From assembly GCA_950097015.1 (NCBI GenBank), contig CATNEN010000031.1, positions 248,001 to 312,000 of the forward strand: a stretch of 64,000 bases of DNA, in the 5' to 3' direction. This document shows, one piece after another, positions 1 through 9,412 of this stretch. The DNA is from Macrostomum hystrix. Taxonomy: Eukaryota > Platyhelminthes > Macrostomidae. The stretch's first letter is position 1, and every line of letters begins with the position of its first letter. The position numbers were made by a program, and so were the translations under genes. The notes beneath the pieces were generated by a model. It saw only the letters and a list, made by a program, of their open reading frames with translations. It searched no databases and was not told the DNA's origin.

Positions 1-1675
1 GCCTTTGGAACTGTGGCCGCTGCTGCTGCTGTGAGTGCCGCTGCCGCCTGAAGCTTGGCCGCCTCTTCGGTCGCCCGTTGGTGCTCGGCGGATGCGACTT
101 TGCAGGCCTTGCTAGTTGTGCGGTGGCGCTCGCAGCAGTTGGCGCACAGCGGGTCAGCAGTGTAGCTGGTGAAGGCATGCGGCCCAGCGCAAATGCGGCA
201 TTTCTGGACACTCTGGCAGCCCGATGATCGGTGACCAAACGCCTGGCAGCGCTGGCATTGTACTGCTCGCATCGGGCGGGCCGATTTGCTGTGCTCACAG
301 CTAAAGGACATGAAGTCCGTCCTGATGCCGTGCTGGACGCAGCTGTCGGCGTCTCCTGGTAAGGACAGAAGACACGCAGCATCTGTGTCGGCTTGCCGGT
401 AGTTTTGGCTACTATGCGGTGTGCGCTGGAGAGTTTCAGGTGCATGTCTTCCCGCATCACTCGGACGAACTCCGCCGGCTTGACATTAAGTGGCACGTCA
501 CGGACGACGAAGCTGGGCTCGTTACGGCGCTGCCCGGCTTGGGCTGGAGCTGCACTGGATGTCATCGGTTGCCTGGCTACTGCTAGACGCCGCGACACCT
601 GCTGTTCTAGGAGCAGCGGATTCCTGAGCACGCCCTGAAGGAATGTGTTAACGTCCCTCGGCGCCTCTGGGAATACGAGGTAGCTGTTATTTCCTGTTGA
701 GCGGACATTTACGGCCCTCGCGTTGCCCTGGAAATTTGATTGTAGCCAGGAGACAAAGAGCAGCTGGTCGTTCGCTGCCTTCGGCGCCACAGTGAACACC
801 ACAGGCGGAATTGCCGCTAGGGCCCACTGGCGGACTGGCTGATCGGTCGCCCACCTCGTCGCCAGGTAGGCGAACGACGGTGGCGCCTTCGGAACCGTTG
901 AGACCTCTGGTGCTGCCTCTACCACCGCCGCCGCCGCCGCCGCCGCTGCCGCGGTGGCTGAGGTGTCTGAGGTGTCAGACGTCGCTTCAGCCGTTGCCTT
1001 TGCTAGGGGACTCTTGACGCCGAGAGGCTCTTCTGCTTGGCGCTTACGGTTACGGTTGTCCTTTAGCTCCGCGGTGACACGGAATGTTAGCGACACTCGG
1101 GCTCCCTGCTGCGCATGCACCGCTGGCACGGCGTGTTGCATCTTGCGCTGGCAGGCTCCGGCCATGGTGATCAACGAGCCAGGCAGCGTGTCGAACTTAT
1201 AAATGACGTTATGGGTGCGCTTGTCCCGCAAGCAGAACGTCCTGGAGGCGCCGAACGACACCGTGGCGATGGTCGGATTTGTCCCTAGCTCCGGCTCATC
1301 TTCAGAGTGGTAAGGAATATTGTCATCAGCGTCTTGATAAAAGTTGACCAGACAGCTGTTGAATATTGGAAAGTCAATGCCCGACTCATCCACCAGGTAG
1401 TCGCGAATCGCTAGCAGCGTCGGGTGCCAGTCGTTGTTCGCAGCTAGAGCGACTCCTGAGTAGGAGTATGCGGGGCCAATCCAGTGGTCAAGCCTTCTCT
1501 CGCTAGGTCGGTGCCGGATGGCCTTGGGCAGTAGCTCAGCCATGAGCTGCTCGTAGACTATGTCTGCGCAGTTGGCCAGGGCAATTTCATCCGCGTTAAA
1601 ACTTATGTATTTCTTGCTACAAAAAACGCATTTAAAAAACTTTTTACCGTATGTTTCTAGAAAAAAAGATCGCTG
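1..1675 (-). CDS. Non-LTR retrotransposon ORF1: AlkB-like dioxygenase domain fused to gag zinc knuckles (partial, one frameshift)
   Basis: Reading the minus strand, a frame is open from 1675 to the left edge. Its first third matches the AlkB/ALKBH2-3 family of Fe(II)/2-oxoglutarate dioxygenases: a YSYSG segment, FNSCLVNFY, the metal-binding HSEDEPELG (His codon at 1309-1307), TVSFGASRTF, the distal His in QHAVP (codon 1135-1133) and the 2-oxoglutarate-binding RVSLTFR (Arg codons at 1099 and 1081). An Ala/Pro-rich linker (about 1020-850) follows, then a gag-like region. The three knuckles at about 257-100 read CX2CX4HX4C, a degenerate second one, and CX2CX3HX6C, as in Jockey-type ORF1, but lie in the -1 frame, so one base is missing (or a -1 shift is used) between about 395 and 345. 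The first in-frame ATG is at 1543; the true start is uncertain. The 3' part of the element lies outside the window. By family knowledge AlkB repairs alkylated nucleic acid; its role here is inference. Confidence 0.8.
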
Positions 1676-3600
1676 CTACATCATATATAATACAAAGCTT
1701 TCAGAATCTTACACAAGATCTTGAAATTTGTGCATTTGTGTAAATCTTGCACAAATCTTGTGTGACGAAGAACTTTGTCAAGGCTAATATACGAGTAGCT
1801 AAGCTAGTATTATACATTTCACTTGTCTTTCTGGACGGATAGAACACAACAAGGGAATGGGGGCGAAAAGGGGATAGTAACCTAATTAAAGATAGAAACT
1901 ATAGAATAAGCGACTTATACACTATACAAGGTTGTATTACGTCGAATTCTGCAGCTAATGCCAACTGCCCCCCCCCGACTTCCGACAGACACTTATGAAG
2001 CACCTTAAATTTAAGAGACGGGCTTGCTGGGGGCCTACCGAACCAATGGCGCTGTGTTAGACAGTATTGCCGAAAAGTAATGCTCTCCTGTCTGCCGCCT
2101 CAGCACATCTCCATCGCAAAGCCACTATATTCCGCCTCTAGTATGACTGGATGGTCCCCATTGGGACAGCTTTTTTGGGCGCAGGGTTGGGGCGATATGC
2201 GCCCACCCTACGCCCGGGGTGATATATATTATATACCAGGGTGATTTTCCTATACGCCTGCTGTACGACCAGGCGCCGCCCGGGCGTAGGGTTTTATTAA
2301 AATTACGTACTTTTGCTGTTTTTTTCGTGTAGTACACGTGACTTGTGATTGTAGAAAATTATAATTTCACCTTTAACATGTCTAATTGCTCTGAAATATG
2401 GCAATATTATTTTCAATATTTTCGAAATTCTCTACTAAATTTTCTTAATTTTTTTCGTTTGCGAAAATATTTGGAGGAAGATTAATTTGCTATGTGCTAC
2501 TATTAGTAGAATCGATATGATAGTGTTTCAGTCATATCCTATAGCTCATTCCTTCCGAAAGAAGGAATATATATATAGCTTAAATCCTCCCAATCCAAGA
2601 GGCCTGCATGGGAATGTACATGTGAAGTTACATGTAAAGAATGACACCTGTACATGTAGACTGCAACTATACGAGTCTGCATGACAACTTAGTGTAATAG
2701 CTAGCCAGTGTATAAAAATGGTTGCTTAATGTTCAATAATTAGTATATAACACCCAGCTGTACCAGGAGTTGTTGGGGTGAATGGGGGTCAGCATGGCGT
2801 AACTCAGTCCATGGACTGAACAGCTCTGCAGCCAGCAGCTTGACATTCGTATTCGATGTTTTGCACACGTGTTTTGCACGTGTCTGATCCCCAATCGTCA
2901 TGGAAACTGCCAAGGCAATGGAAGGAAAATGGAAAGGATAAAGAACGGACTGTGGCGGCTCACTTTCGCACGTCTTAAATCCTGCGTTTGGCACCGCCCA
3001 TTAACTATAGCGAATCTGTCGCTATGCAAAAATACCTATATGAAGTTTTGGTAACTATGGGCTTCAATCAAATGGGAGAGGGAGAGCAGTTGAGCGCGAG
3101 GGGTGCAGTAGAGTGAGAGGGAGATTAGTAGGGTGAGAGGGAGAGCAGTCAATAAGCTCAATGTACTTTTAGTTGCTTGCTCGTACGTGTGCATGTAAAA
3201 TCTAGGTGATGGAACAAACCTAAACTTGAAAGTATGAAAGTACAGTTTCAAACATCTATAATGGACTGATACGCCCGAAATACATCCTAGGCTGTTCAAA
3301 GTTGGTTTACTTTCCTTCCCCTATTAGGGCGTTATACAAAGGAGAGAGAGCGCACATCTCTGTCTACTTCTCTTATTTCAACAAGCGGAAAGGTTTTGAG
3401 TCCAGAGTTTCGGAAGTCGCATTGGCGTGCATTGTAATTTCTACCCCTCATGCTCATTTTCTTTCTATTCCACGAAAGGCCCACCCCATCGCGGGCTTCT
3501 TTCTATTCACCAGCCCCTCGCAGTTCGCAAGCTCTAAAACAAGCTAACCGTTGCTCTTGGAAACCAGTGTAGTTGTTCTCTCCCTAGCAGCGGCCGCTCC
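1676..3600. other. Non-coding stretch upstream of the scramblase gene
   Basis: No gene is recognised. The stretch holds an imperfect hairpin at 1711-1763 (outer arms ACACAAGAT and ATCTTGTGT, inner arms TTTGTGCA and TGCACAAA), a perfect 14-bp inverted repeat at 2205-2218 and 2279-2292, AT-rich sequence at 2340-2500, a palindromic CAGTCCATGGACTG at 2805-2818 that recurs elsewhere in the window, and a purine-rich GAGAGGGAGA stretch near 3070-3150. Short open frames here look random. Confidence 0.6.
2205..2292. repeat. 14-bp perfect inverted repeat
   Basis: ACCCTACGCCCGGG at 2205-2218 is repeated as its exact reverse complement at 2279-2292, with a 60-bp AT-rich spacer containing GATATATATTATATACC. 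The sequence could be a hairpin or the terminal repeats of a tiny DNA element. I could not identify target duplications. Confidence 0.6.
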
Positions 3601-3747
3601 TTCCCTTCTGCCAGAGGTTTTGTGCATGGCAGAGTGAGCGATATTAGAGCAAAGAGAAACGAATTTGCTTCTTCACACTACTCTCCAAGCCAGCTCTTCT
3701 ACAAGGAAAGTTCATTAAGATTCAGTTATCCTTCACATTCATTTGTG

Positions 3748-4437
3748 ATGGATCGTCTGGCTGCACTAGAAAAAATTCAGGTGAAGCAGAAGGTGGAGCT
3801 CATTGAGGCGGTGACAGGCTTTGAGACGAATAATGAGTATGAAATCAAAGACGGCGCTGGAGTGACTTTCCTCAAGGCCAAAGAAGACACAGGCCTTTGC
3901 GGCCGCATGTGCTGTGGTCCGCACCGCGCCTTTACTATCAACATCACCGATTCCAATGGCCGGAATGTGATCCGCGTCGTGCGCGACTACAAGTGCTTTT
4001 TCATCGGACAGTGTTGCAGCTGCTGTAGCTGCTGTCGGGACAGTGTAACAGTGGAAGCGCCACAGGGCAACGTCGTCGGATACGTGCTTCAGCAGTGCAG
4101 CGCGTGCAACGCTAACTTTACTGTAAGAGACTCGCATGGCATGGTTGTACTGCACCTAAAGGGACCCTGCTATTGCGGTTGCCGTTGTCCAGGACAAAAG
4201 TATACCTTTCGTATGATGTCCGCTGATGAGACCCAAGAGGTCGGTCGGCTGCACAAGGAGTGGGCGGGCTTCGCAAAAGAGATTCTAACCGATGCTGACA
4301 CGTTTCTTCTCGAGGTACCACAGGACATGGCAGTGGAAACCAAGGCGACTTTGATTGCAGCTGTGCTGCTAATTGACTTCATGTTTTTTGAGGACAACAG
4401 TGGCAAGAACAAAGTCGCCAGCACGCATCATCATTAA
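3748..4437 (+). CDS. Phospholipid scramblase (PLSCR family)
   Basis: A 229-residue protein with the scramblase fold in one exon. Scramblases of this family move phospholipids between membrane leaflets in response to calcium and are usually plasma-membrane or nuclear. Visible hallmarks: VELIEAVTGFETNNEYEIKD at residues 17-35, CCGPHRAF at 55-62, a cysteine cluster CCSCCSCC at 89-96 (the usual palmitoylation region), the 12-residue calcium-binding-type segment DADTFLLEVPQD at 182-193, and a C-terminal hydrophobic helix ending FMFFE at about 198-215. The Pro-rich N-terminal extension of PLSCR1 is absent. The ATG at 3748 is chosen because family similarity begins there; the frame stays open upstream but lacks similarity. 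A polyadenylation signal follows at 4686. The part from codon 51 onward is duplicated at 6215-6753. Confidence 0.93.
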   Translation: MDRLAALEKIQVKQKVELIEAVTGFETNNEYEIKDGAGVTFLKAKEDTGLCGRMCCGPHRAFTINITDSNGRNVIRVVRDYKCFFIGQCCSCCSCCRDSVTVEAPQGNVVGYVLQQCSACNANFTVRDSHGMVVLHLKGPCYCGCRCPGQKYTFRMMSADETQEVGRLHKEWAGFAKEILTDADTFLLEVPQDMAVETKATLIAAVLLIDFMFFEDNSGKNKVASTHHH

Positions 4438-4782
4438 GAGTGCTCTTCTGAGAACATTGGTCGATAAACTGTAAATGGGATTTTTACTCGACCGAAATAT
4501 TTATTATTGTGTCGATTTTTATAGCTTATGAACTGTCTGTTAAGAATAACATTCAGAATTGTTGTCCAATCTTGACTTGCAGCATAAATCACAACACAAC
4601 AAATATAGCTACCATTATTTTTAGGTTCTGCAAGTGACAGGAAAAAATCACTTTAACAAAGCTAGTTTTTCTACTAAGAATTTTCAATAAACAACATGTC
4701 TATTCACAGCCGCTCCATTAAACGAAGGCTCATATTGCATGACAATAGGCATTCAAACTTGCACTGACCTATCTCGTATATT
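3899..4782 (+). repeat. 884-bp duplication, left copy
   Basis: This block runs from the GCGGCCGC inside the scramblase coding region to TCGTATATT downstream of the polyadenylation signal. It is repeated at 6215-7098 with a constant offset of 2316 bp. I saw no difference by eye between the copies, and their translations are identical. The two copies immediately flank the LINE fragment 4783-6214. Confidence 0.92.
4686..4691 (+). terminator. Polyadenylation signal of the scramblase gene
   Basis: AATAAA 250 bp after the scramblase stop codon, in AT-rich sequence and 91 bp before the inserted LINE, so the intact copy should end its transcript before the insertion. Confidence 0.6.
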
Positions 4783-6096
4783 CTTGCACTGACCCGCCTC
4801 ATCTGGGCCAGTGCCATGAGCATCCAGAAAAACCTGGAGGCGCTTTATAGGGTGCAGGGCAGAGCCTGTCGCATGACGCTGGGCGCCCCACCCTCCACTC
4901 CCTTTGAAGGCATGAACGCTTTCCTCAACGCTACACCCATTGACATTTTTGTTAAGGGGGAAGCGGCAAAGTCCACCCGTCGTCTCCTTGATGCGGGTGT
5001 ATCCTTCCAGAATTCGCGAGCCTTCTCGAAGCGCTCCCTTCTGCCCCACTCTGACCTCTGCCTGAAAACTCTGGGCGAGTGCGGAGGGCTCACCATCCTT
5101 TCGGACGGGGCCCCGGCCACTTTACTCCGGAGCCACAGGTACAAAGTCAGCATCTTCCCTCGTAATGAGGTAAAGGACTGCTGGGATGACCCCGCAGTCC
5201 ACTGTTACACTGACGGCTCCCTGATGAACGGTAAATCGGGATTCGGGGTGTGCGTCGCCTCGGGTGGCGAGGTCCTCTGGACCCACTCCCAACACTGTGG
5301 CAAGAGCTCAAGCGTTTTCCAAAACGAAATGCTCGCCATCAGCTTCTGTGCGGCTGAGCTGCGCCAGAGGCAGCTGGCTGGTCGGAGGATCTTTTTTCAC
5401 TCCGACAGTCAAGCAGCCCTCAAGGCCCTCAGTCGCTGCACCTCTCGCTCCAGAACCACCTTGGACTGCAACACCCAGTTAAACGGTTTGGCGCAGTCTA
5501 ACAAGGTGGAGCTGATGTGGATCCCTGGGCACGCCGGGCTCACAGGGAATGAGATGGCGGACGAGCTTGCAAAGGCTGGAGCAGCCAGCTCCCTGATGGG
5601 CCCGGGCCCGGAATCCCCGATCCCCGCCTCCGTTGTCAACTCCAGCATCAACCACTGGATGGAGACCCAGCACCGGAGGAGGTGGTCCAGCACCCTGAAC
5701 TGTCGCCAGTCCAGGGCTGCGGTGCCAACCCCCTCTAGTAACCTGCGTAAGGCCTTACTCAGGCTAAACCGCAGAGACCTGAGAGCAGTCACCATGGCCC
5801 TTTCGGGACATGGCTGCTTCACCAGACACCGCTACCTCCAAGGCCACGTGCCTGAGGAAACGTGTCCTCTCTGCTGCTCCGGCCGTGAAAACGCCGAGCA
5901 TTTCATTTGCCACTGCCCGGCCTTCACCCGGGCTAGGCTAAAACACCTCGGGCCGGCACCGACTCTTGCCGAAGCCTGCTCGCCCGAGAACATCCCTCAG
6001 CTCACCCACTTCCTCCGGGATACCGGCCGAGCTGATTTCTTCCCAGCCTATGGCGAGGAAGATCGCGCGGCGGAACCGACCGACGGACCACCCTGA
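4783..6096 (+). CDS. LINE ORF2 C-terminal fragment: RT thumb, RNase H, CCHC motif
   Basis: The frame is open from the insertion junction to a stop at 6096. The first residues (LIWASAM through [14 protein letters not shown]) match the thumb region of LINE reverse transcriptase; the catalytic palm is missing. The RNase H domain is complete. Counting from the ATG at 4816, YTDGS gives Asp133, QNEMLA gives Glu171, HSDSQAAL gives Asp197 and [10 protein letters not shown] gives Asp249. The C-terminal CPLC...H...C cluster (C350, C353, H362, C367) is the zinc motif common at LINE ORF2 ends. No stops or frameshifts are visible, consistent with a young insertion. It has no promoter or start of its own and is unlikely to be expressed as a functional protein. 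Confidence 0.9.
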   Translation, partial: LALTRLIWASAMSIQKNLEALYRVQGRACRMTLGAPPSTPFEGMNAFLNATPIDIFVKGEAAKSTRRLLDAGVSFQNSRAFSKRSLLPHSDLCLKTLGECGGLTILSDGAPATLLRSHRYKVSIFPRNEVKDCWDDPAVHCYTDGSLMNGKSGFGVCVASGGEVLWTHSQHCGKSSSVFQNEMLAISFCAAELRQRQLAGRRIFFHSDSQAALKALSRCTSRSRTTLDCNTQLNGLAQSNKVELMWIPGHAGLTGNEMADELAKAGAASSLMGPGPESPIPASVVNSSINHWMETQHRRRWSSTLNCRQSRAAVPTPSSNLRKALLRLNRRDLRAVTMALSGHGCFTRHRYLQGHVPEETCPLCCSGRENAEHFICHCPAFTRARLKHLGPAPTLAEACSPENIPQLTHFLRDTGRADFFPAYGEEDRAAEPTDGPP

Positions 6097-6214
6097 GCGG
6101 CACCGCCTCGCTGGAGGCCGTCTGGCTGCCAGGGGTTAGCGATATGGGCGGCAACAGCCGCCTCCTCGCTGCGTCCGTCATGGAGGCCCCCTGCCGCTAA
6201 GTCAAGTAAGTCAA
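4783..6214 (+). mobile_element. 5'-truncated LINE insertion (RT thumb, RNase H, 3' UTR)
   Basis: A 1432-bp non-LTR retrotransposon fragment between the two 884-bp repeats. It keeps only the end of the reverse transcriptase, RNase H, a C-terminal zinc motif, a 118-bp 3' UTR and a tail made of the 9-mer TAAGTCAAG twice. The first 12 bases, CTTGCACTGACC (4783-4794), copy the target sequence 25 bp upstream (4758-4769), so the element proper may begin at 4795. Order and truncation fit target-primed reverse transcription. Confidence 0.88.
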
Positions 6215-6753
6215 GCGGCCGCATGTGCTGTGGTCCGCACCGCGCCTTTACTATCAACATCACCGATTCCAATGGCCGGAATGTGATCCGCGTCGTGCGC
6301 GACTACAAGTGCTTTTTCATCGGACAGTGTTGCAGCTGCTGTAGCTGCTGTCGGGACAGTGTAACAGTGGAAGCGCCACAGGGCAACGTCGTCGGATACG
6401 TGCTTCAGCAGTGCAGCGCGTGCAACGCTAACTTTACTGTAAGAGACTCGCATGGCATGGTTGTACTGCACCTAAAGGGACCCTGCTATTGCGGTTGCCG
6501 TTGTCCAGGACAAAAGTATACCTTTCGTATGATGTCCGCTGATGAGACCCAAGAGGTCGGTCGGCTGCACAAGGAGTGGGCGGGCTTCGCAAAAGAGATT
6601 CTAACCGATGCTGACACGTTTCTTCTCGAGGTACCACAGGACATGGCAGTGGAAACCAAGGCGACTTTGATTGCAGCTGTGCTGCTAATTGACTTCATGT
6701 TTTTTGAGGACAACAGTGGCAAGAACAAAGTCGCCAGCACGCATCATCATTAA
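6215..6753 (+). pseudogene. 5'-truncated scramblase copy
   Basis: This is the coding part of the right 884-bp repeat. It encodes scramblase residues 51-229, identical to the upstream gene. The first 50 residues, the promoter and the 5' UTR are absent. An in-frame ATG at 6223 (MCCGPHRAF) could start a 176-residue protein if the copy were transcribed, for example by read-through from the LINE. It keeps its own stop, 3' UTR and polyadenylation signal. Confidence 0.85.
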
Positions 6754-7001
6754 GAGTGCTCTTCTGAGAACATTGGTCGATAAACTGTAAATGGGATTTT
6801 TACTCGACCGAAATATTTATTATTGTGTCGATTTTTATAGCTTATGAACTGTCTGTTAAGAATAACATTCAGAATTGTTGTCCAATCTTGACTTGCAGCA
6901 TAAATCACAACACAACAAATATAGCTACCATTATTTTTAGGTTCTGCAAGTGACAGGAAAAAATCACTTTAACAAAGCTAGTTTTTCTACTAAGAATTTT
7001 C

Positions 7002-7007
7002 AATAAA
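7002..7007 (+). terminator. Polyadenylation signal of the duplicated scramblase 3' end
   Basis: AATAAA, the counterpart of 4686-4691 at the constant offset of 2316 bp. Confidence 0.55.
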
Positions 7008-7098
7008 CAACATGTCTATTCACAGCCGCTCCATTAAACGAAGGCTCATATTGCATGACAATAGGCATTCAAACTTGCACTGACCTATCTCGTATATT

Positions 7099-7830
7099 GT
7101 TATCTTGGTGTAAAATCAAGGGCCAAACTATTTGGTTTTTGGCACTCTTTAATCTGTTTTGCTTCTGGTCAGCGGTGCACTCACTTCCTTTTGTTTATCA
7201 AGCTGATGCTATTTTGCCCTAATATACCTTAGGTATATACTTTCTAGCATCTACGCCTCAAATAGCACAGCTTCATGCCAGTTTATTTTAATACTAAAGC
7301 TCCGCTCCTTTTTGCATTGTTTTTGTTTTTCTAGTAGATTTATTTTCTTTTTTTCTCATCAAATCCGGTAGTTAGACTATGATATGTTGACTGCGATGGT
7401 GTATTTTCATGGGTGATTGTGCAAGTCTTAAGCATCACCAAAACCTTTAAGTACAAAGACATCAGCCCGAGAGTCTATGTGTGTGTGTGTGTGTGTTGGT
7501 TCGGATCCCTCGCTAGGCATACGGGGGGAGAGTCTATGTCGAAGTGCCAGTTGAAACTGACCAAAAGACATTTGTGAGTTCTATAGAAAGGGGAAAGACA
7601 AATTATGTTTTGGACAGTCTGTTCTGGACGTCCTGCTGCTCACCTTGCAGGGTCCGCTAAGGCGGACATGGACTGCTTTTTTGCAACGCAAAGCGCCAGA
7701 CGAGGCAAACGGGCCGAACTTTGTCCGCTCGCTGGTAGACAAACGCGCACCATCTGCTGCTGCCCCCATATGACATTGGCGCTTGCATTGGTTTTGATTT
7801 TGTTGTGTGTGTGTATTCGGTAAGCGTATA
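7099..7830. other. Intergenic, with a GT microsatellite
   Basis: No gene is recognised. A (TG)n run lies at about 7477-7497. The 11-mer AGAGTCTATGT flanks it on both sides (near 7471 and 7530), and GGTTCGGATCCC just after the run resembles a tRNA T-arm, so a small insertion is possible. Confidence 0.45.
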
Positions 7831-7849
7831 CAGCGTACAGCGTACCCAC

Positions 7850-8592
7850 TCTAGGCCTTAGAAACTTCACGACCTTCTGCTCATCTGTCTGGCTCTCCGC
7901 TCCTTCGATGCCGTATTCCAGTCGCACCGCGTCCCACAGGCAGCACTCCAGCCAGTGGTCCTTGCTCTAGGCCGCTCCGCAGGCACCGCACTCCTTGACG
8001 GGGTCCAGTCCGACCTTCTGCCTCCAGTAGGCCGTCCATTTGCAGTGGCCGCTGCGGAGTTGGGCTAGCGTCACCTCCACTATCCGACTCTGCTAAAAAA
8101 CGCTCGATCCTCCTGCTATAAACTTTCGGAAGTCTGCCTTCGCTCATCGGTGCGCTAGGCAGTCTCAGAATGCGGCTCTTCGCCCGATCCCATTCCAGGG
8201 GCACCTGTACCTGATGCAGCCCCGTGGCCGTCTTAGCTTCCTGGTCCGCCAGCTCATTTCCCTCAATCCCCACGTGCCCGGGGGATCCATTGCAGTCTGA
8301 TCTTGCACCACTCTTGCACCACTTGCAAGACGATGTGGTAGAGGCAGGTCGACCGGTTTATAGCCTCACTGCGGAGTTTCATCAAACTCCGCAGTGAGGA
8401 CGACTTGCTATCCGTGAGGATTAGGGCGCTTTTCGGGCGGGTCTCTTCGATGACGTCCAACGCCAGCTCCAAAGCTCCGATCTCCGCTGACATCGAGCTA
8501 TACAGACTGCCTGAAGCAGCTCTGCGGACAATCCTGCTGCGATCTCCTTCGGCCACGCACGTCGTTCCGCCGTCCTTCTGGCCCTCGCCCAC
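7850..8592 (-). pseudogene. LINE RNase H domain and C-terminal zinc motif, frameshifted
   Basis: Minus-strand remains of an RNase H domain: SAEIGALELAL (catalytic Glu), LTDSKSS (Asp), LQWIP, then after a frameshift GNELADQEAK (Asp). The frame breaks at a run of five C on the minus strand (plus 8280-8284), where dropping one C would restore the family's usual order; an indel in a homopolymer is the likely cause. Downstream, a CGACG...HWLECC region resembles the C-terminal CCHC of LINE ORF2. A perfect 16-bp-arm palindrome sits inside the domain at 8364-8399. It belongs to the same element as the reverse-transcriptase remnants at 8640-9400 and 9413-10088. Confidence 0.82.
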
Positions 8593-8639
8593 AGATCCAT
8601 CCGTGCATCTCGCATCTCGACTGGGTTCCTGGCTTCGAT

Positions 8640-9400
8640 TGTGCGGGCGGCTTACTCCGCCAGTCCGTCGTCACCTTTCTTCCCGCCGTCGATTAGCTTG
8701 GTCGCGATCTTGACTCCATCCAGGGCTAGCCTTCTCCATGGTTGATGCCTCTTCTCGCTAAAGCTTTGTCGCGGGTGCTCCGATGTGTTGAGGCAGGCTT
8801 CGCGCTCTCTCAATCCCTTGTTCGCGGCCAGCCTGCGGTTTCCGTGGTGTTCACTACACTTCCTGAGGAGGTTCTCGTTGGTCGCGCACCGCCTTCTCTC
8901 AGGTAACCATGGCGCGTTTACGAGCCTGGATGCGAATCGGTTCAACGTCCGTTTCCAGGTACACTGCCTAGACCGGAGAGGAGCGCACGAGCCCAGCGAT
9001 GGTCCTTCAGGCATTCTGGTTGGACGCGCTCGATCTTCTCCAGTCCGGAGTTCGCTAACCATGGCAGCCAGGCGGATGCGCTGTACCATACACGCAGTAC
9101 CATGCGCAGTACCTTACAGCTCTCCACGATGCTCTTGTACACCATGAGGAGCTCTTCCGTTCGCCAGCCCCAGCTGATGTTGGCCAACGCACGAATGGCT
9201 CTCTGGCGCCTTCTCTGGCGCACGAATGGCTCATCTTCATCTTGGTGATAACCGTGTCCACATGCGCCGCAAGATCAGGCGTCCATGGATAAAGACTCAG
9301 AGATACTTTAGCTGTCGCACTGTAGCAATGGTCTTGCCGGCGATACTCAGGTCCGCATCCGCCGCATTGTCCGTAGGAGACCTACTAAGGATGCACGCCT
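8640..9400 (-). pseudogene. LINE reverse transcriptase, post-catalytic and thumb region, broken
   Basis: On the minus strand the segments YEACILSRSPT, SIAGKTIATVRQLKYL, RAIRALANISWGWRTEEL, MVYKSIVES and GLEKIERVQ appear in the order expected after the LINE catalytic core (KxEALVLSR, then LKYLGVxID, then WGWRTEEL, then LExIERVQ). They lie in different frames, and a TGA interrupts after LKYL. A small direct duplication of GCGCACGAATGGCTC lies near 9190-9232. The region joins the RNase H remnant downstream on the minus strand. Confidence 0.8.
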
Positions 9401-9412
9401 CATATTTTTGGG

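Larger units (their letters stand above)
6215..7098 (+). repeat. 884-bp duplication, right copy
   Basis: Second copy of 3899-4782. Its left edge abuts the LINE 3' tail (two copies of TAAGTCAAG at 6198-6215, with one base of boundary ambiguity). Its right edge leads into unrelated sequence at 7099. Confidence 0.92.

Noticed and set aside
3622-3747. N-terminal extension of the scramblase
   Set aside because: The frame is open but starts at GTG and lacks family similarity; the ATG at 3748 fits the conserved N-terminus.
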